Positions 8,099-17,503 are shown, counted from the stretch's first letter. The stretch: 51,598 nt of DNA from Thermoplasmatota archaeon (GCA_023489435.1 JAMDCA010000044.1:1-51598); one strand, 5' to 3'. The notes: generated from the letters alone by a model not told the origin. Numbers and translations are program-made.

Positions 8099-9964
8099 TT
8101 GTTAAAAAAGGTGTATCAAAGAATGATTAAGAAACATTTTAGAAACCTATCGGTCTTGATACTGGCCCTAGTGGTTTTGTCAATGGCATTTGTTGGAATT
8201 GGCGGAACATACCAGGCTGGTGCATCCGGTTCGACCCCGGCTTTGCAGACCAACGGCAGTGCAAGCATTCCGCATAATGGAACCCTGTATATGTCAACGG
8301 GCCCGGGTCCGGCATTTGTCGACAACTTTAATCCGTTCAATATCTGGTCCCCTCCAGCAGGCATAATGTCTCTGTTCTATGAGCCTCTTCTCCAGATAAA
8401 CACGTATAACGGCACAGTTATACCATGGCTCGCAACCGGATACAACTGGACTGACAACAACCTCGTACTCAACATGCAGCTGAGGCAGGGAGTCACATTC
8501 AGCAACGGAATGCCATTCAACTCCTCCGATGTGGTATTTACATTCCATGACCAGATGAAACTCTTTGGCCAATGGGGTTTCCTCAGCAATGTAACCGCAA
8601 ACGGACCTTACCAGGTGAACTTCACCTTCAAGACCCCCCAGGTCCAGGACCTCTTCTACATAGGGTCAAACTTCATAATTCCAAAGGCGCTCTGGCAGAA
8701 CTATTCTACTCCGCAGAAAACCGTAGTCACAAATCCAATTGGTACCGGGCCATTTGTCCTGAGCCAGGTCACGGCACAGACCATAACCCTCACGAGGAAT
8801 ACAAACTACTGGATGCCCAATGAACCGCACCTTAACAAGGTGGTGTTTGTGGATTACACAAGCAACAGTGCCCTGACGCTTGCCCTGGGCCAGGGAAAGA
8901 TCCAGTGGTCTGCCCTGTTTGCTCCTAACATTACGTCAGTATTTGTGAACAAGAACCCATCCGCAAATCATTACTGGTACCCTCAGGGGCAGCCTGTTAC
9001 ACTGATTACAAATGACAACCAGACCCCGTTGAATCATTCATTCTTCAGGCAGGCAATGAGCCTCTCAATCAACAGGACCCAGATATGGCAGACTGGAGAA
9101 TACGGTTATGAGCAACCTGCAAACGCAGCAAACATATTGAAACAACAGCTTTTCTGGCTTAATTCCACCAACTCCCAGCTCGCAGAGTATCTTTCCTCAT
9201 ACAATGTGTCTGCAGCAATCAAGCTCCTGAGCGACCATGGATACAATATAGTCAGCGGGAAACTTACGGCCCCGAACGGGACGGCAGTGGCACCGATGAC
9301 ACTTATGACAGTTGCAGGGTATACTGACTGGGACACAGATATCGGTCTCATTGCAAATGATCTCAAGGCAATCGGGCTTACCGTTAATATCGTAACACCG
9401 ACACAGGGTGCTCTGTCCACAGATATCGCTGATGGCAATTACACAATGGCCCTTTACACGGACACGGGAATAGGGCCGAACCCATGGTATGACTGGAGCG
9501 GTCTGGTAGGAAAAGTTCTTGCTGCCGGAAACCCAGCATCAGTTAACGTGGAGAGGTGGAATGCTTCCTCAACAAATTTCATGCAGTACTTCAACAGCTT
9601 CGGCAACGTCAGTTCAGCAAGCCAGCAGAAAGTGCTCATAAATGATATGGCCACCATAATGCTTAACCAGATGCCCATGATTCCACTTGTCTACTCAGCA
9701 AACTGGTATGAATATGTCAACTCTACTATCGGAGGGTTCCCCAACGCGGCAAACCCATACTGGATACCCATGCCGTGGTACCCTGGCCCGATGGAAGTAG
9801 TAACACTGCACCTTTATGATATTGCTGCTGTGCAGAATGCCACCAGTGGCACATCACAGCTGGCACATTACGAACTGATAGGTGGAGTGGTGGCAGCAGT
9901 CGTAATAATTGGAGGTGTCGTTGGATACAGCCTATCCAGGAAGAAGAGGATGAAGGAAGACTGA
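8099..9964 (+). CDS. ABC importer substrate-binding protein, family 5 (Opp/Dpp type)
   Basis: 621 residues. Extracytoplasmic receptor that captures the substrate for the importer encoded around it. It has an N-terminal signal/anchor (about 15-35), a family 5 solute-binding fold (LRQGVTFSNGMPFNSSDVVF, IGTGPFVLSQ, FRQAMSLSINR) and a C-terminal helix (about 590-612) followed by SRKKRMKED, typical of membrane-tethered archaeal binding proteins. N-x-S/T sequons are frequent, as expected for a surface protein. The separate 205-nt upstream gap with its own TATA box would allow higher expression than the ATPases. Ligand is not deducible; the neighbouring GH1 favours an oligosaccharide. Confidence 0.88.
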   Translation: MLKKVYQRMIKKHFRNLSVLILALVVLSMAFVGIGGTYQAGASGSTPALQTNGSASIPHNGTLYMSTGPGPAFVDNFNPFNIWSPPAGIMSLFYEPLLQINTYNGTVIPWLATGYNWTDNNLVLNMQLRQGVTFSNGMPFNSSDVVFTFHDQMKLFGQWGFLSNVTANGPYQVNFTFKTPQVQDLFYIGSNFIIPKALWQNYSTPQKTVVTNPIGTGPFVLSQVTAQTITLTRNTNYWMPNEPHLNKVVFVDYTSNSALTLALGQGKIQWSALFAPNITSVFVNKNPSANHYWYPQGQPVTLITNDNQTPLNHSFFRQAMSLSINRTQIWQTGEYGYEQPANAANILKQQLFWLNSTNSQLAEYLSSYNVSAAIKLLSDHGYNIVSGKLTAPNGTAVAPMTLMTVAGYTDWDTDIGLIANDLKAIGLTVNIVTPTQGALSTDIADGNYTMALYTDTGIGPNPWYDWSGLVGKVLAAGNPASVNVERWNASSTNFMQYFNSFGNVSSASQQKVLINDMATIMLNQMPMIPLVYSANWYEYVNSTIGGFPNAANPYWIPMPWYPGPMEVVTLHLYDIAAVQNATSGTSQLAHYELIGGVVAAVVIIGGVVGYSLSRKKRMKED

Positions 9965-9967
9965 TAA

Positions 9968-11005
9968 ATGATGGAAAAGGAAAAACGCGGGGAGCACAGG
10001 GCCCCCGTACCCATTAAATATATTTTAAAGCGCCTGCTCCAGTTCTTCGGAGTGTTTTTTGGTGCAATCACCCTTAATTTTGCCCTACCGAGGCTTATAC
10101 CCGGCAATCCGGCTCAATTGGCCTACCTGAATCTTGTCAAGACAGGCGGCGGAACTGTAAATCCCGCATACCTTAACCAGCTTATGGTGGAATACGGCAT
10201 ATCGAATAAACCTCTTTATGTTCAATACTTCCAGTATCTTTTGGGCCTTTTGCATGGAAATCTTGGAGTGTCCATTGCATTCTATCCCGATCCCGTTTCA
10301 ACCGTTCTTCTGGGGGCACTTCCCTGGACACTTTACCTGGTTGCAACATCCACCACAATCTCGTTCTTCATTGGCAACAGACTTGGCAGGTACGCAGGAA
10401 TAAACAGAAACACCGCCAAGGACATACTCGTAGACCTAGCAACCATGTTCCTTGCATCTTTCCCGGCGTTTGTTCTCGCATTCATAGTACTTACGCTGTT
10501 TGCAGTTCAGCTACCAATATTTCCCGTTTCAGAAGCTTATTCACTCAATGTGACGCCGGGGCTGAACCTGCCTTTCATCATAAGCGCCACATATCATTCC
10601 ATCCTGCCAATAGCCACAATTATTATGACATCACTTGGCGGATGGGTTCTGGGAATGAGAAATAACATTATTCCGAACCTTAACAGTGATTTTATCAACT
10701 TCTCAGAATCCCTTGGGCTGAGGGATCACCAGATCAAGAGTATTGCCTACAGGAACGCACTACTCCCCAACCTAACGGGTTTTGCAATGTCAATTGGTCT
10801 TTCGGTCAGTGGTGTCATAATTGAGGAGTCTATCTTTTCCTATCCGGGAGTCGGGCTTTACATGATAACCGCAATCAACGCCCTTGATTATCCGTTAATT
10901 CAGGGAATTTTCCTTATGGTGATCATTGCCGTTCTTGTTGGTAACCTTATTGTGGATATACTATACGGATTCCTTGATCCCCGTATAAGGCAGGAGGTGT
11001 CCTGA
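9968..11005 (+). CDS. ABC importer permease, DppB/OppB-like
   Basis: 345 residues with six membrane helices. Forms half of the translocation channel. N-terminal YILKRLLQFFGVFFGAITLNF is the typical DppB opening helix, followed by a large periplasmic loop. The cytoplasmic coupling segment SLGLRDHQIKSIAYRNALLP corresponds to the EAA loop that docks on the ATPase. Starts 3 nt after the binding-protein stop; ATGATG gives two adjacent start choices. It pairs with the DppC-like gene that follows. A basic 15-residue N-terminal leader precedes the first helix. Confidence 0.9.
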   Translation: MMEKEKRGEHRAPVPIKYILKRLLQFFGVFFGAITLNFALPRLIPGNPAQLAYLNLVKTGGGTVNPAYLNQLMVEYGISNKPLYVQYFQYLLGLLHGNLGVSIAFYPDPVSTVLLGALPWTLYLVATSTTISFFIGNRLGRYAGINRNTAKDILVDLATMFLASFPAFVLAFIVLTLFAVQLPIFPVSEAYSLNVTPGLNLPFIISATYHSILPIATIIMTSLGGWVLGMRNNIIPNLNSDFINFSESLGLRDHQIKSIAYRNALLPNLTGFAMSIGLSVSGVIIEESIFSYPGVGLYMITAINALDYPLIQGIFLMVIIAVLVGNLIVDILYGFLDPRIRQEVS

Positions 11006-11006
11006 T

Positions 11007-11984
11007 ATGGATATAGCACCTCTGCCCGGGGATGACGTGAAAGCTAAACGCAGAAGTGAATCCACGAGACGTTTTCTGAAGCCGTTTTCCATACTCCTTA
11101 ATAACAATAAAGCAAAAGTTGGTTTTGCCCTCCTCATTGCCCTTGTTGCTGTGTCGATTATAGGCCTGTTGGCCGCGCCGTACAATCCAAATGCAGACAT
11201 ATACGCCAGGGGGCAGGGACCCACAAGTGCACACCTGCTGGGTACGACGGCCTATGGACAGGATGTGCTTTCACAGCTCCTGGTTGGTGCAGGTCCCACA
11301 CTGATGGTTGGTTTCGCCGTAGGTCTCGCAGGTACACTTATTTCCGTCATTATAGGTGTGATTTCAGGATTTGCCTCTGAAAGGGTAAATGCACTTATAA
11401 ACGGGATTGTCAACATCTTTCTCATTGTGCCTGGCGTGCTTCTCATAATGCTGTTCGGCACATTTTTCCTGGGAATTCACCAGTCCCTTGGCTATGCCCC
11501 AACCATTTTAATTCTTGTTATAACGGGGTGGGCATTTGGAGCCAGGACATTCCGTTCAGTTACAATGTCCATTGGAAAACGTGATTTCATCCTGTCATCG
11601 ATTCTAATAGGTGAATCCAGAATGAGCATCATTTTCCGGCAAATTATCCGGTCCATAGTTCCCATTATTGTGTCCAACTTTTTCTTTACAGCCATGTACG
11701 GAACCATGGGGCTCACTTTCGTTGAGTACCTTGGAGTGGGAAATCTTCTTCAGGTCAACTGGGGAACCATGCTTTACTGGGCCATAAACAATGAAGCTTA
11801 CCTTACAGGGCTATGGTGGTGGATCCTTCCCCCAAGCATCATGATTTCAGTCCTCATGTTCTCCTTCACCCTGCTGAACTTTGGAGTGGACGAGATTGCA
11901 AACCCATCCCTTAGAAGGTTCAAGGCCGTGAAAAAGAATCCACGCCAGCAGGAATTGAAGGAAAAAGTGGACTTTAACGCTTGA
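11007..11984 (+). CDS. ABC importer permease, DppC/OppC-like
   Basis: 325 residues. Second channel subunit. A cytosolic N-terminus (about 30 residues), first helix KVGFALLIALVAVSIIGLLA, then the DppC motif GTTAYGQDVLSQLLVGA and five further helices. The EAA-like loop (ESRMSIIFRQIIRSIVPIIV) is diverged. AGGAGGTGT at 10990-10998 is an unusually complete Shine-Dalgarno sequence 8 nt before ATG 11007, and the upstream stop is adjacent, so it is an internal operon gene. It closes the import operon; 217 nt without a gene follow. Confidence 0.9.
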   Translation: MDIAPLPGDDVKAKRRSESTRRFLKPFSILLNNNKAKVGFALLIALVAVSIIGLLAAPYNPNADIYARGQGPTSAHLLGTTAYGQDVLSQLLVGAGPTLMVGFAVGLAGTLISVIIGVISGFASERVNALINGIVNIFLIVPGVLLIMLFGTFFLGIHQSLGYAPTILILVITGWAFGARTFRSVTMSIGKRDFILSSILIGESRMSIIFRQIIRSIVPIIVSNFFFTAMYGTMGLTFVEYLGVGNLLQVNWGTMLYWAINNEAYLTGLWWWILPPSIMISVLMFSFTLLNFGVDEIANPSLRRFKAVKKNPRQQELKEKVDFNA

Positions 11985-12201
11985 AACACACCATATTATC
12001 TGAGGTTATTGGTTGTGTTATTCCACTATACCTTACATTGGTTGAACTCCGCTTGCTATCCGACAAAGCAGATTCTCCTGTTTTCCAACGAATGTGAGGT
12101 AAAATAGCCAATACTGCCTATATCTTCTATATATGGCTAATTTCCAATCAATATGTCTCTCAATAAAATGTTAACTAAAACAACCCAATGGGAATATCTC
12201 T

Positions 12202-13275
12202 ATGGTATCCATAATTCTTAAGGGCATTTCTAAGAAGTACGGTGCAAAGACAGCACTCTTTCCTTCAGATCTTGATATAAAGGACCGGGAAATATTCTGT
12301 TTAATTGGCCCAAGCGGCTCTGGAAAGACCACATTGCTCAGAATAATAGCAGGACTGGAGACTCCAACAGAAGGAGAGGTCTACTTTGACAAGAGAGAAG
12401 TAACTTCCCTCAAGCCCAGCCGGAGAAATATTGGAATGGTGTTCCAGGATTACGCACTCTGGCCCCATATGGATGTTTATCATAATGTTTCAATGGTTTT
12501 GAAAAACAAAATACAGAAGGATGAGGAGAGGAGAAAAGTGGAAAGCATACTGAAAAGGGTAGGTCTCTCTCACAAATCCGACTCAAGAATTTCTGAGCTC
12601 TCAGGTGGTGAAATGCAAAGGGTAGCCCTTGCGCGTGCTCTCATAATGGAGCCGGATATTCTTCTAATGGATGAACCGTTAAGTAACCTAGATGCAAAGA
12701 TAAAACAGTCCTTGATGGTGGAAATGCTGAGAATAATAAAAGAACAGAGGATAACCACAGTATTTGTTACACACGCGCAGGAAGAAGCATACGAGATGGC
12801 AGATAGAATTGCAGTAATGAACAGGGGGGAGGTGGAGCAGGTGGGAGAACCAGAGGACCTTTACAGGAACCCGACCAACCTCTTCGTTGCGGATTTTATG
12901 GCGGACAATATATTGATGCCGGTGACTCTTTCTGGAAGATCTCAAGTGTCTGTTACAGTAACCGGGAAAATGGGCACCATGAATTTTGGAACAGGCAAAC
13001 TTCCTCTTGGTTTTGAGAGTGGCATTATTGTAGCCCGCATTAGTGCTCTTTCGGTTAAAAATTCCATGATAAATCCCTCCTTATCCGCAACTATTCTGGA
13101 TTATAAATTCAAGGCCGGAGGCTATGATATGCTGTTGCAATTGCCCGATTCCACCATTATAACCAAGAATGTTGAAAAAAAATCTATACAGATCGGTAAA
13201 ACAGCCTATCTAGGCCTGGAGGAGGGGAGTTATCATATATTCCCCAATGAGTCAAATATTCCAGTACCGGCATGA
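12202..13275 (+). CDS. ABC importer ATPase with TOBE domain (FbpC/PotA/UgpC class)
   Basis: 357 residues. Walker A is GPSGSGKTTLLRI (about 34-46), then the Q-loop in MVFQDYALWP, the signature LSGGEMQRVALARAL, Walker B LLMDEPLSNLD and the H-loop VTHAQEEA. Residues about 240-350 form the C-terminal regulatory TOBE region found in importer ATPases for Fe3+, thiamine, phosphonates, polyamines and sugars. It points toward the permease and binding-protein genes on the opposite strand (13428-16126), which lack an ATPase of their own, so the three almost certainly make one transporter split over convergent transcripts. A 217-nt leader region precedes the ATG. Confidence 0.87.
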   Translation: MVSIILKGISKKYGAKTALFPSDLDIKDREIFCLIGPSGSGKTTLLRIIAGLETPTEGEVYFDKREVTSLKPSRRNIGMVFQDYALWPHMDVYHNVSMVLKNKIQKDEERRKVESILKRVGLSHKSDSRISELSGGEMQRVALARALIMEPDILLMDEPLSNLDAKIKQSLMVEMLRIIKEQRITTVFVTHAQEEAYEMADRIAVMNRGEVEQVGEPEDLYRNPTNLFVADFMADNILMPVTLSGRSQVSVTVTGKMGTMNFGTGKLPLGFESGIIVARISALSVKNSMINPSLSATILDYKFKAGGYDMLLQLPDSTIITKNVEKKSIQIGKTAYLGLEEGSYHIFPNESNIPVPA

Positions 13276-13293
13276 TGCATTACATTTCCCTGC

Positions 13294-13307
13294 CTCATGA
13301 AAATGAG
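13294..13307. terminator. Small hairpin between convergent importer genes
   Basis: CTCAT-GAAA-ATGAG, a 5-bp stem with a GAAA loop, 18 nt after the ATPase stop. It could help termination for the plus-strand gene, but the stem is weak. Confidence 0.25.
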
Positions 13308-13427
13308 ACATAATGAGAAAAAAGCAACTTTTCACATTTTGACCAGTATTAACATCAACTGATAGAGTCCAACGGAAAACTCCTATAATATTGACGCTCC
13401 TTCCAACATTAGTGTATGAGAAGTTAT

Positions 13428-15056
13428 CTATGTGACATTTCTGGACCTCATCCTGTAAAGATAATACGACACAGGAATGGTAATTGCAAGTATCATGAGA
13501 GACATGGCGGCTCCCGGACCGAGCTCTCCAGTTATTATGAAGCTGTAAGATGAAAGAGAAAGTGTTGTCCAGTTTATTGGGGCGAGAAATACTGTGGAAC
13601 CATAATCTATGGCCGACCTAACCAAAACCAGAAGGAAGCCTTCAAGGAGACCTGGCAGTACAAGAGGCATGATTACCCGGTAAAAGGGGCTCTTTTCACT
13701 TGGAATCATGAGCCTCGAAGAGTGTATTATGCTGTCAGAGAGTGAATCAACTGATAGCCTCACTGAATTGGCTGCATATCCAAGCCTGGCAAATACGTAT
13801 CCAATCAGAAGAACAACCGGGACGGAGTTGATCAGAAAACCAGTGGTTCTGTTACTGAACATGGACAGATAGCTTATCCCTATTATGGTGTTTGAAAGGC
13901 TAAAAACAACAAGAATGAGAAGATTCATATACTCCGAGGCCCCGACAGAACCAGTCCTGTTCCCGTATGTGATCGCGAGAGTGAGCAATACTGCAACTAA
14001 TCCTGCTCCAGCACCTATGAACAAAGTTGAAAACGGAGAGAAAGGGTAAAGTGAAAGGCCCGCAATCAGATTTGATGTCGTAAATCCAATTGGAAGCGGT
14101 GTCCCGGCCCATTTCTTGCCGAAGGCATAACCTCCTATGATAAATATCTCACCAATGAATATCACAACAAAAATTAGTGAATAGGCGAACAGGCCATAGC
14201 TGACAGCCCTGCTTGAATTTTTCAATGTCCTGAAGCCTTTTCCTGAAACAGTTTTAGGAATGCGCTTTGATAGCTTTACGTAAAATAGGACTGCAATTAT
14301 GTTAACTATGAAAATCAGAATCAAATCCGATGATGCGAGGGTCCAGTTGAAAAATGACAGGAGCTCCGAGTACGCAAGGGGAGCGAGAAGTGGGAATGAG
14401 GGAGGCGATAGAAGCAGAGGCACAGATAAGGAACCCGTTGTAAGGAGAAATACCACTATAAAACCAGACATTATTCCCGGGATAAGAAGCGGTATTGTGA
14501 CACCAAAAAGAGTACGGACCTGATCAATACCATTTGCCTTTGCCGCCTCAATAAGCCTGTAATCTAGCCTCTCGAAAGATATTGTGGAGTACAGGACCTG
14601 AAAGGGGACGGAAGAAAGAGATAATGCGATTAGGACCCCCCAGAATGTGTGTACATGGAAACCTGAATGGAAAATACTCCCGGTAAACACAATCATTACC
14701 AGGGAAACAATGAATCCGGGAATACCTAACCCCATCATCTGCGTGGTCCTGATAAATTTCTTCAAAGGCATATCTGTCCACGAAAGACCGTAGGAAACTG
14801 GCAGGGAAATAACCAGCGAAAGAAGGGCGACTCCAAGGCTTAGCAGAACAGTGTCCATTAGAGCCTTAAGATCATAGGAAGAATTGACAATTGAAATGTA
14901 GGATGAAAGTGTGAAACCGAATCTGCCTTCAAATATACTTGTGTTGGATGAGTTCAGGGATGTGAGAACCAGGGTTATCAAAGGCCCAAGTGTAAAAAAA
15001 GATAGAAAAATAAACAGCGATATGGTTATCGCTGTCCTGTTTCCGGTATGCCTCAT
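13428..15056 (-). CDS. Fused two-domain ABC importer permease (FbpB/ThiP type)
   Basis: 542 residues with about twelve membrane helices in two homologous halves, the fused arrangement of Fe3+, thiamine and 2-aminoethylphosphonate permeases. The first half has a clear EAA loop (EAAKANGIDQVRTLFGVTIP, about 175-195). In the second half the corresponding loop (MIPSEKSPFYRVIMPLVLPG) has diverged. Its ATG overlaps the stop of the binding-protein gene by one base (TGATG), so translation is coupled. The ATPase partner is the convergent gene ending at 13275. Substrate is unknown; the family spans Fe3+, thiamine, sulfate-like anions and organophosphonates. Confidence 0.85.
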   Translation of the reverse strand: MRHTGNRTAITISLFIFLSFFTLGPLITLVLTSLNSSNTSIFEGRFGFTLSSYISIVNSSYDLKALMDTVLLSLGVALLSLVISLPVSYGLSWTDMPLKKFIRTTQMMGLGIPGFIVSLVMIVFTGSIFHSGFHVHTFWGVLIALSLSSVPFQVLYSTISFERLDYRLIEAAKANGIDQVRTLFGVTIPLLIPGIMSGFIVVFLLTTGSLSVPLLLSPPSFPLLAPLAYSELLSFFNWTLASSDLILIFIVNIIAVLFYVKLSKRIPKTVSGKGFRTLKNSSRAVSYGLFAYSLIFVVIFIGEIFIIGGYAFGKKWAGTPLPIGFTTSNLIAGLSLYPFSPFSTLFIGAGAGLVAVLLTLAITYGNRTGSVGASEYMNLLILVVFSLSNTIIGISYLSMFSNRTTGFLINSVPVVLLIGYVFARLGYAANSVRLSVDSLSDSIIHSSRLMIPSEKSPFYRVIMPLVLPGLLEGFLLVLVRSAIDYGSTVFLAPINWTTLSLSSYSFIITGELGPGAAMSLMILAITIPVSYYLYRMRSRNVT

Positions 15057-16126
15057 CAGGAATCGTAGGTCGTAAACAGGTTGTCAATCTGGGTGGCATG
15101 GCTCACAGTGAATGACTGGTTGTAAGGGAATGCCACTGGAATGATGCTACTGAGAGAGAATGAACCCGCAGGAATTGGTACTCCTGATATTACCGGAGGT
15201 TTGTGGAGGATTGTTCCAATATCTGTCTGACCCTGCTTTGAGAGAATCCAGTTCACAAATGCCTCTGCTGCTTTCTGGTGTGGTGCACCATTGACTAGAG
15301 CCATTGCAGATGCTCCAAGAACAGCGGTTGACAGCAACTGTGGTTTCAAGGTATAGCCATTAAGCTGCTGGTAGAGTGTTGGCATATATGACCAGTCAAT
15401 AGTTATGGCTCCACCGCCCTGGCCTAGAACAACCTCAGCATTCTCATCATCTGATGGTGTTTGTGCAACACTGTTGTTAAAGAGTGCTCTCATGTATGAA
15501 ACGAATTTCTGCGTTCCTGTTGTGTTTCCATAGTGATTAATGTAGTACTGCTCAACCATTGAATAGAAGGCAATTCCTGTTGTGGTCGATGTGGCCGGAT
15601 TCTCAAGCACAATCTTTCCCTTGTAAATGGGATTGGTCAGATTCGTGAAGTTTGTTGGATCAGATGAGTTTGCCAACAGGTGGTAGTTTATAGACAGGCC
15701 AAGAACAGCGTAGCTGTATGGGAACCATGTCCAGTTGCCTGATCTCCATAGAACGTGATTTCCGATATATTCTGACTGGTTTGCAAGCGCAGAAGGTGTG
15801 TAGCTCTGCAGTATTGACTGGTTTTCAACACTGATATATGCTGAAGGTGCACCGCCAAAGAGAACGTCTGCCTGTGGTGCGTTCCTGGAAGCTATAAGTT
15901 TGCCCTGAAGTGTGCCCATAGCTCCATACTGGACTACAGCCTTTATGCCTGTTGCATTCTGGAAATCGTTAAAAAGTGGCTGGACAAGTGATGGCGAATA
16001 GTCTGCGTAAATTACAACCTCCTGTTGCTGATTTGAGGCTGCAAAATGCTCGTATAAGCCTGCTCCACTTCCAATGACAGCCACTACAATCACTACACTA
16101 ATTATAGCTTTTATTTTATTTTCCAT
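15056..16126 (-). CDS. ABC importer binding protein (FbpA/ThiB/PhnS-like, family 1)
   Basis: 356 residues. Signal-anchor at about 7-25, then a class II periplasmic-binding fold: VVIYADYSPSLVQPLFNDFQ, then KLIASRNAPQADVLFGG, PYSYAVLGLSINYHLL and a late region QKAAEAFVNWILSKQGQ. This is the Fe3+/thiamine/phosphonate-type binding family. I cannot identify the paired tyrosines that would prove iron binding. It lies directly upstream of the fused permease. Sequons are common, as in other surface proteins here. The upstream minus-strand sequence has ATATTTAAG at about 16166-16172, roughly 42 nt before the ATG, so this mRNA probably has a short leader. Confidence 0.83.
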   Translation of the reverse strand: MENKIKAIISVVIVVAVIGSGAGLYEHFAASNQQQEVVIYADYSPSLVQPLFNDFQNATGIKAVVQYGAMGTLQGKLIASRNAPQADVLFGGAPSAYISVENQSILQSYTPSALANQSEYIGNHVLWRSGNWTWFPYSYAVLGLSINYHLLANSSDPTNFTNLTNPIYKGKIVLENPATSTTTGIAFYSMVEQYYINHYGNTTGTQKFVSYMRALFNNSVAQTPSDDENAEVVLGQGGGAITIDWSYMPTLYQQLNGYTLKPQLLSTAVLGASAMALVNGAPHQKAAEAFVNWILSKQGQTDIGTILHKPPVISGVPIPAGSFSLSSIIPVAFPYNQSFTVSHATQIDNLFTTYDS

Positions 16127-16317
16127 GTTTTATCACTGGTGCAGTAAAATTTGAGAGCATCTCTTAAATATCTGGCATTTAAAATAAATAGCTTAAGTGG
16201 GTCTTCGGTACCAGTATAGAAACTATATGGCAAGAGTACATACTTCTAGGAAAACGCCCTTGGAAGGTAAACATCTTGTGCAGTCCCTGAAACAGCACGA
16301 TGTGATTAATGTAACAT

Positions 16318-17043
16318 TTACCTGCCGAGTGCTTTCAGAACCAGATCCGGTCTATCCGATGTTATGGAGTCCACATTCATAGATATCATTTTTGATATGT
16401 CGCCCGGGAAGTTGACCGTCCATACGTTGACAGGAACGCCAGCTGAGTGGCAGAGAGAAACATAAGAAACTTGAATGCCGCCATGGTCCAATGAGAGAAA
16501 ATCTGCACTGCATGCTTTCACCACTGAAACGGGATCAACGGGAAAACCGCTTAGCAATGCCCCGGTTTTTACCGAGGTTAACTCTCCCTTTAAAATTTTC
16601 AGGGATTCATGAAAAAAGGAGATAACCTTGCATCTTCTAACATAGGAGGGTTGTTTCCTGAACAGTTCAACTATTTTTGGAACGGCTGAAGGCGTCTTTA
16701 TTTCCACAAAAAAGTCTATCTTGAAATCTCTAAGTATATTCTCCAGATCAGGAGTGTTTTCTCCCCCGGGAAGCTTCACAGCCGAAATCTCCTCATACGT
16801 CAATTGGGAGACGAATCTTCGGTCACCGTAAACACGGTAAAGATCAGGATCGTGTATCACAACAATCCTTCCGTCAGAACTGAGTCTTACGTCAAGTTCA
16901 ATGGCGTCTGCCCCCATTTCCTCAGCCCTGGCAAAAGCTGTGACTGTATTCTCAGGAGCTAACCCGGCTCCTCCTCTATGTGCTACCACCTTAATATTTT
17001 CTCCAAAATCAGATTGTTTCATACTACTACCAACTCTCTTCAT
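16318..17043 (-). CDS. Glycerophosphodiester phosphodiesterase (GDPD)
   Basis: 241 residues, cytosolic. Hydrolyses glycerophosphodiesters to glycerol phosphate plus an alcohol. Visible family blocks are VVAHRGGAGLAPENT (about 18-32, catalytic His and Glu), AIELDVRLSSDGRIVVIHD (metal-binding E/D and second catalytic His), FFVEIKTPS and VNVWTVN near the end. An internal ATG seven codons in (17022) would also serve as a start and gives a more usual N-terminus. It sits directly upstream of the binding-protein gene on the same strand with 191 nt between. In bacteria a GDPD (UgpQ) often accompanies a glycerol-phosphate importer; whether that link holds here is open. Confidence 0.9.
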   Translation of the reverse strand: MKRVGSSMKQSDFGENIKVVAHRGGAGLAPENTVTAFARAEEMGADAIELDVRLSSDGRIVVIHDPDLYRVYGDRRFVSQLTYEEISAVKLPGGENTPDLENILRDFKIDFFVEIKTPSAVPKIVELFRKQPSYVRRCKVISFFHESLKILKGELTSVKTGALLSGFPVDPVSVVKACSADFLSLDHGGIQVSYVSLCHSAGVPVNVWTVNFPGDISKMISMNVDSITSDRPDLVLKALGR

Positions 17044-17503
17044 ACTGCCGGCCCACTATGGCCTCACCAATGATGCTTATCATGATATTGAAAGGCAAGA
17101 ACAAAATAGACTTGGATGTTTTATTTTTTCCCCTGAAACATTGGGACATCGAATGAATGGGAATTCACAGGGTTCATCCATGAAATGTATCGCATCTTTG
17201 GATCAGTTGAAAATGCAATGTCACATCGGATTTTTGTAGGGAACCCCTAGGAGTGGGAACTTATGAAAGCCTGTTTTTCTTTGGATAAACCTAATTACAG
17301 GAAAACGGGAGCGTGAAATCTCACCCGTACCAAAAAATTTGAAAGAATGGGCCCTGCTTCCTATTTGTTGATCAAGTTTACCCAGATGAAAGCGGGAAGA
17401 GCCTTAAAGAATATCTGATATGTAATTTTCTTCACGTTTCTGCCCGTGCCTGACAGCAATTTCACTTGAAAACAAATAAAGGTCAGTAAGCCTTCCCTTT
17501 TTC
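17044..17503. other. 460-nt divergent intergenic region
   Basis: It holds promoters for GDPD (minus) and the Dph6-like gene (plus; AAACAAATAAA at about 17470-17480, about 26 nt before ATG 17504). The middle part is less AT-rich than a typical promoter region and has one plus frame that reads like decayed protein (17137-17418, listed separately). It also contains an imperfect hairpin at 17305-17328 (ACGGG...CCCGT with an inner TGA/TCA pairing). No tRNA, rRNA or known ncRNA was recognised. Confidence 0.5.
17137..17418 (+). pseudogene. Possible decayed coding sequence
   Basis: One frame reads as protein-like sequence interrupted by TAG at 17248 and TGA at 17314. The three segments include EFTGFIHEMYRIFGSVENA, KACFSLDKPNYRKTGA and PASYLLIKFTQMKAGRA, ending at a TGA at 17416-17418. 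The composition looks coding, but I cannot name a family. A transposase remnant is one possibility. A competing open frame of about 50 codons exists on the minus strand, so this could be chance. Confidence 0.22.

Noticed and set aside
12107-12141. TAGCCA...TGGCTA inverted repeat upstream of the ABC ATPase gene
   Set aside because: Only 6-nt arms with a long AT-rich spacer; expected by chance in a sequence of this length.
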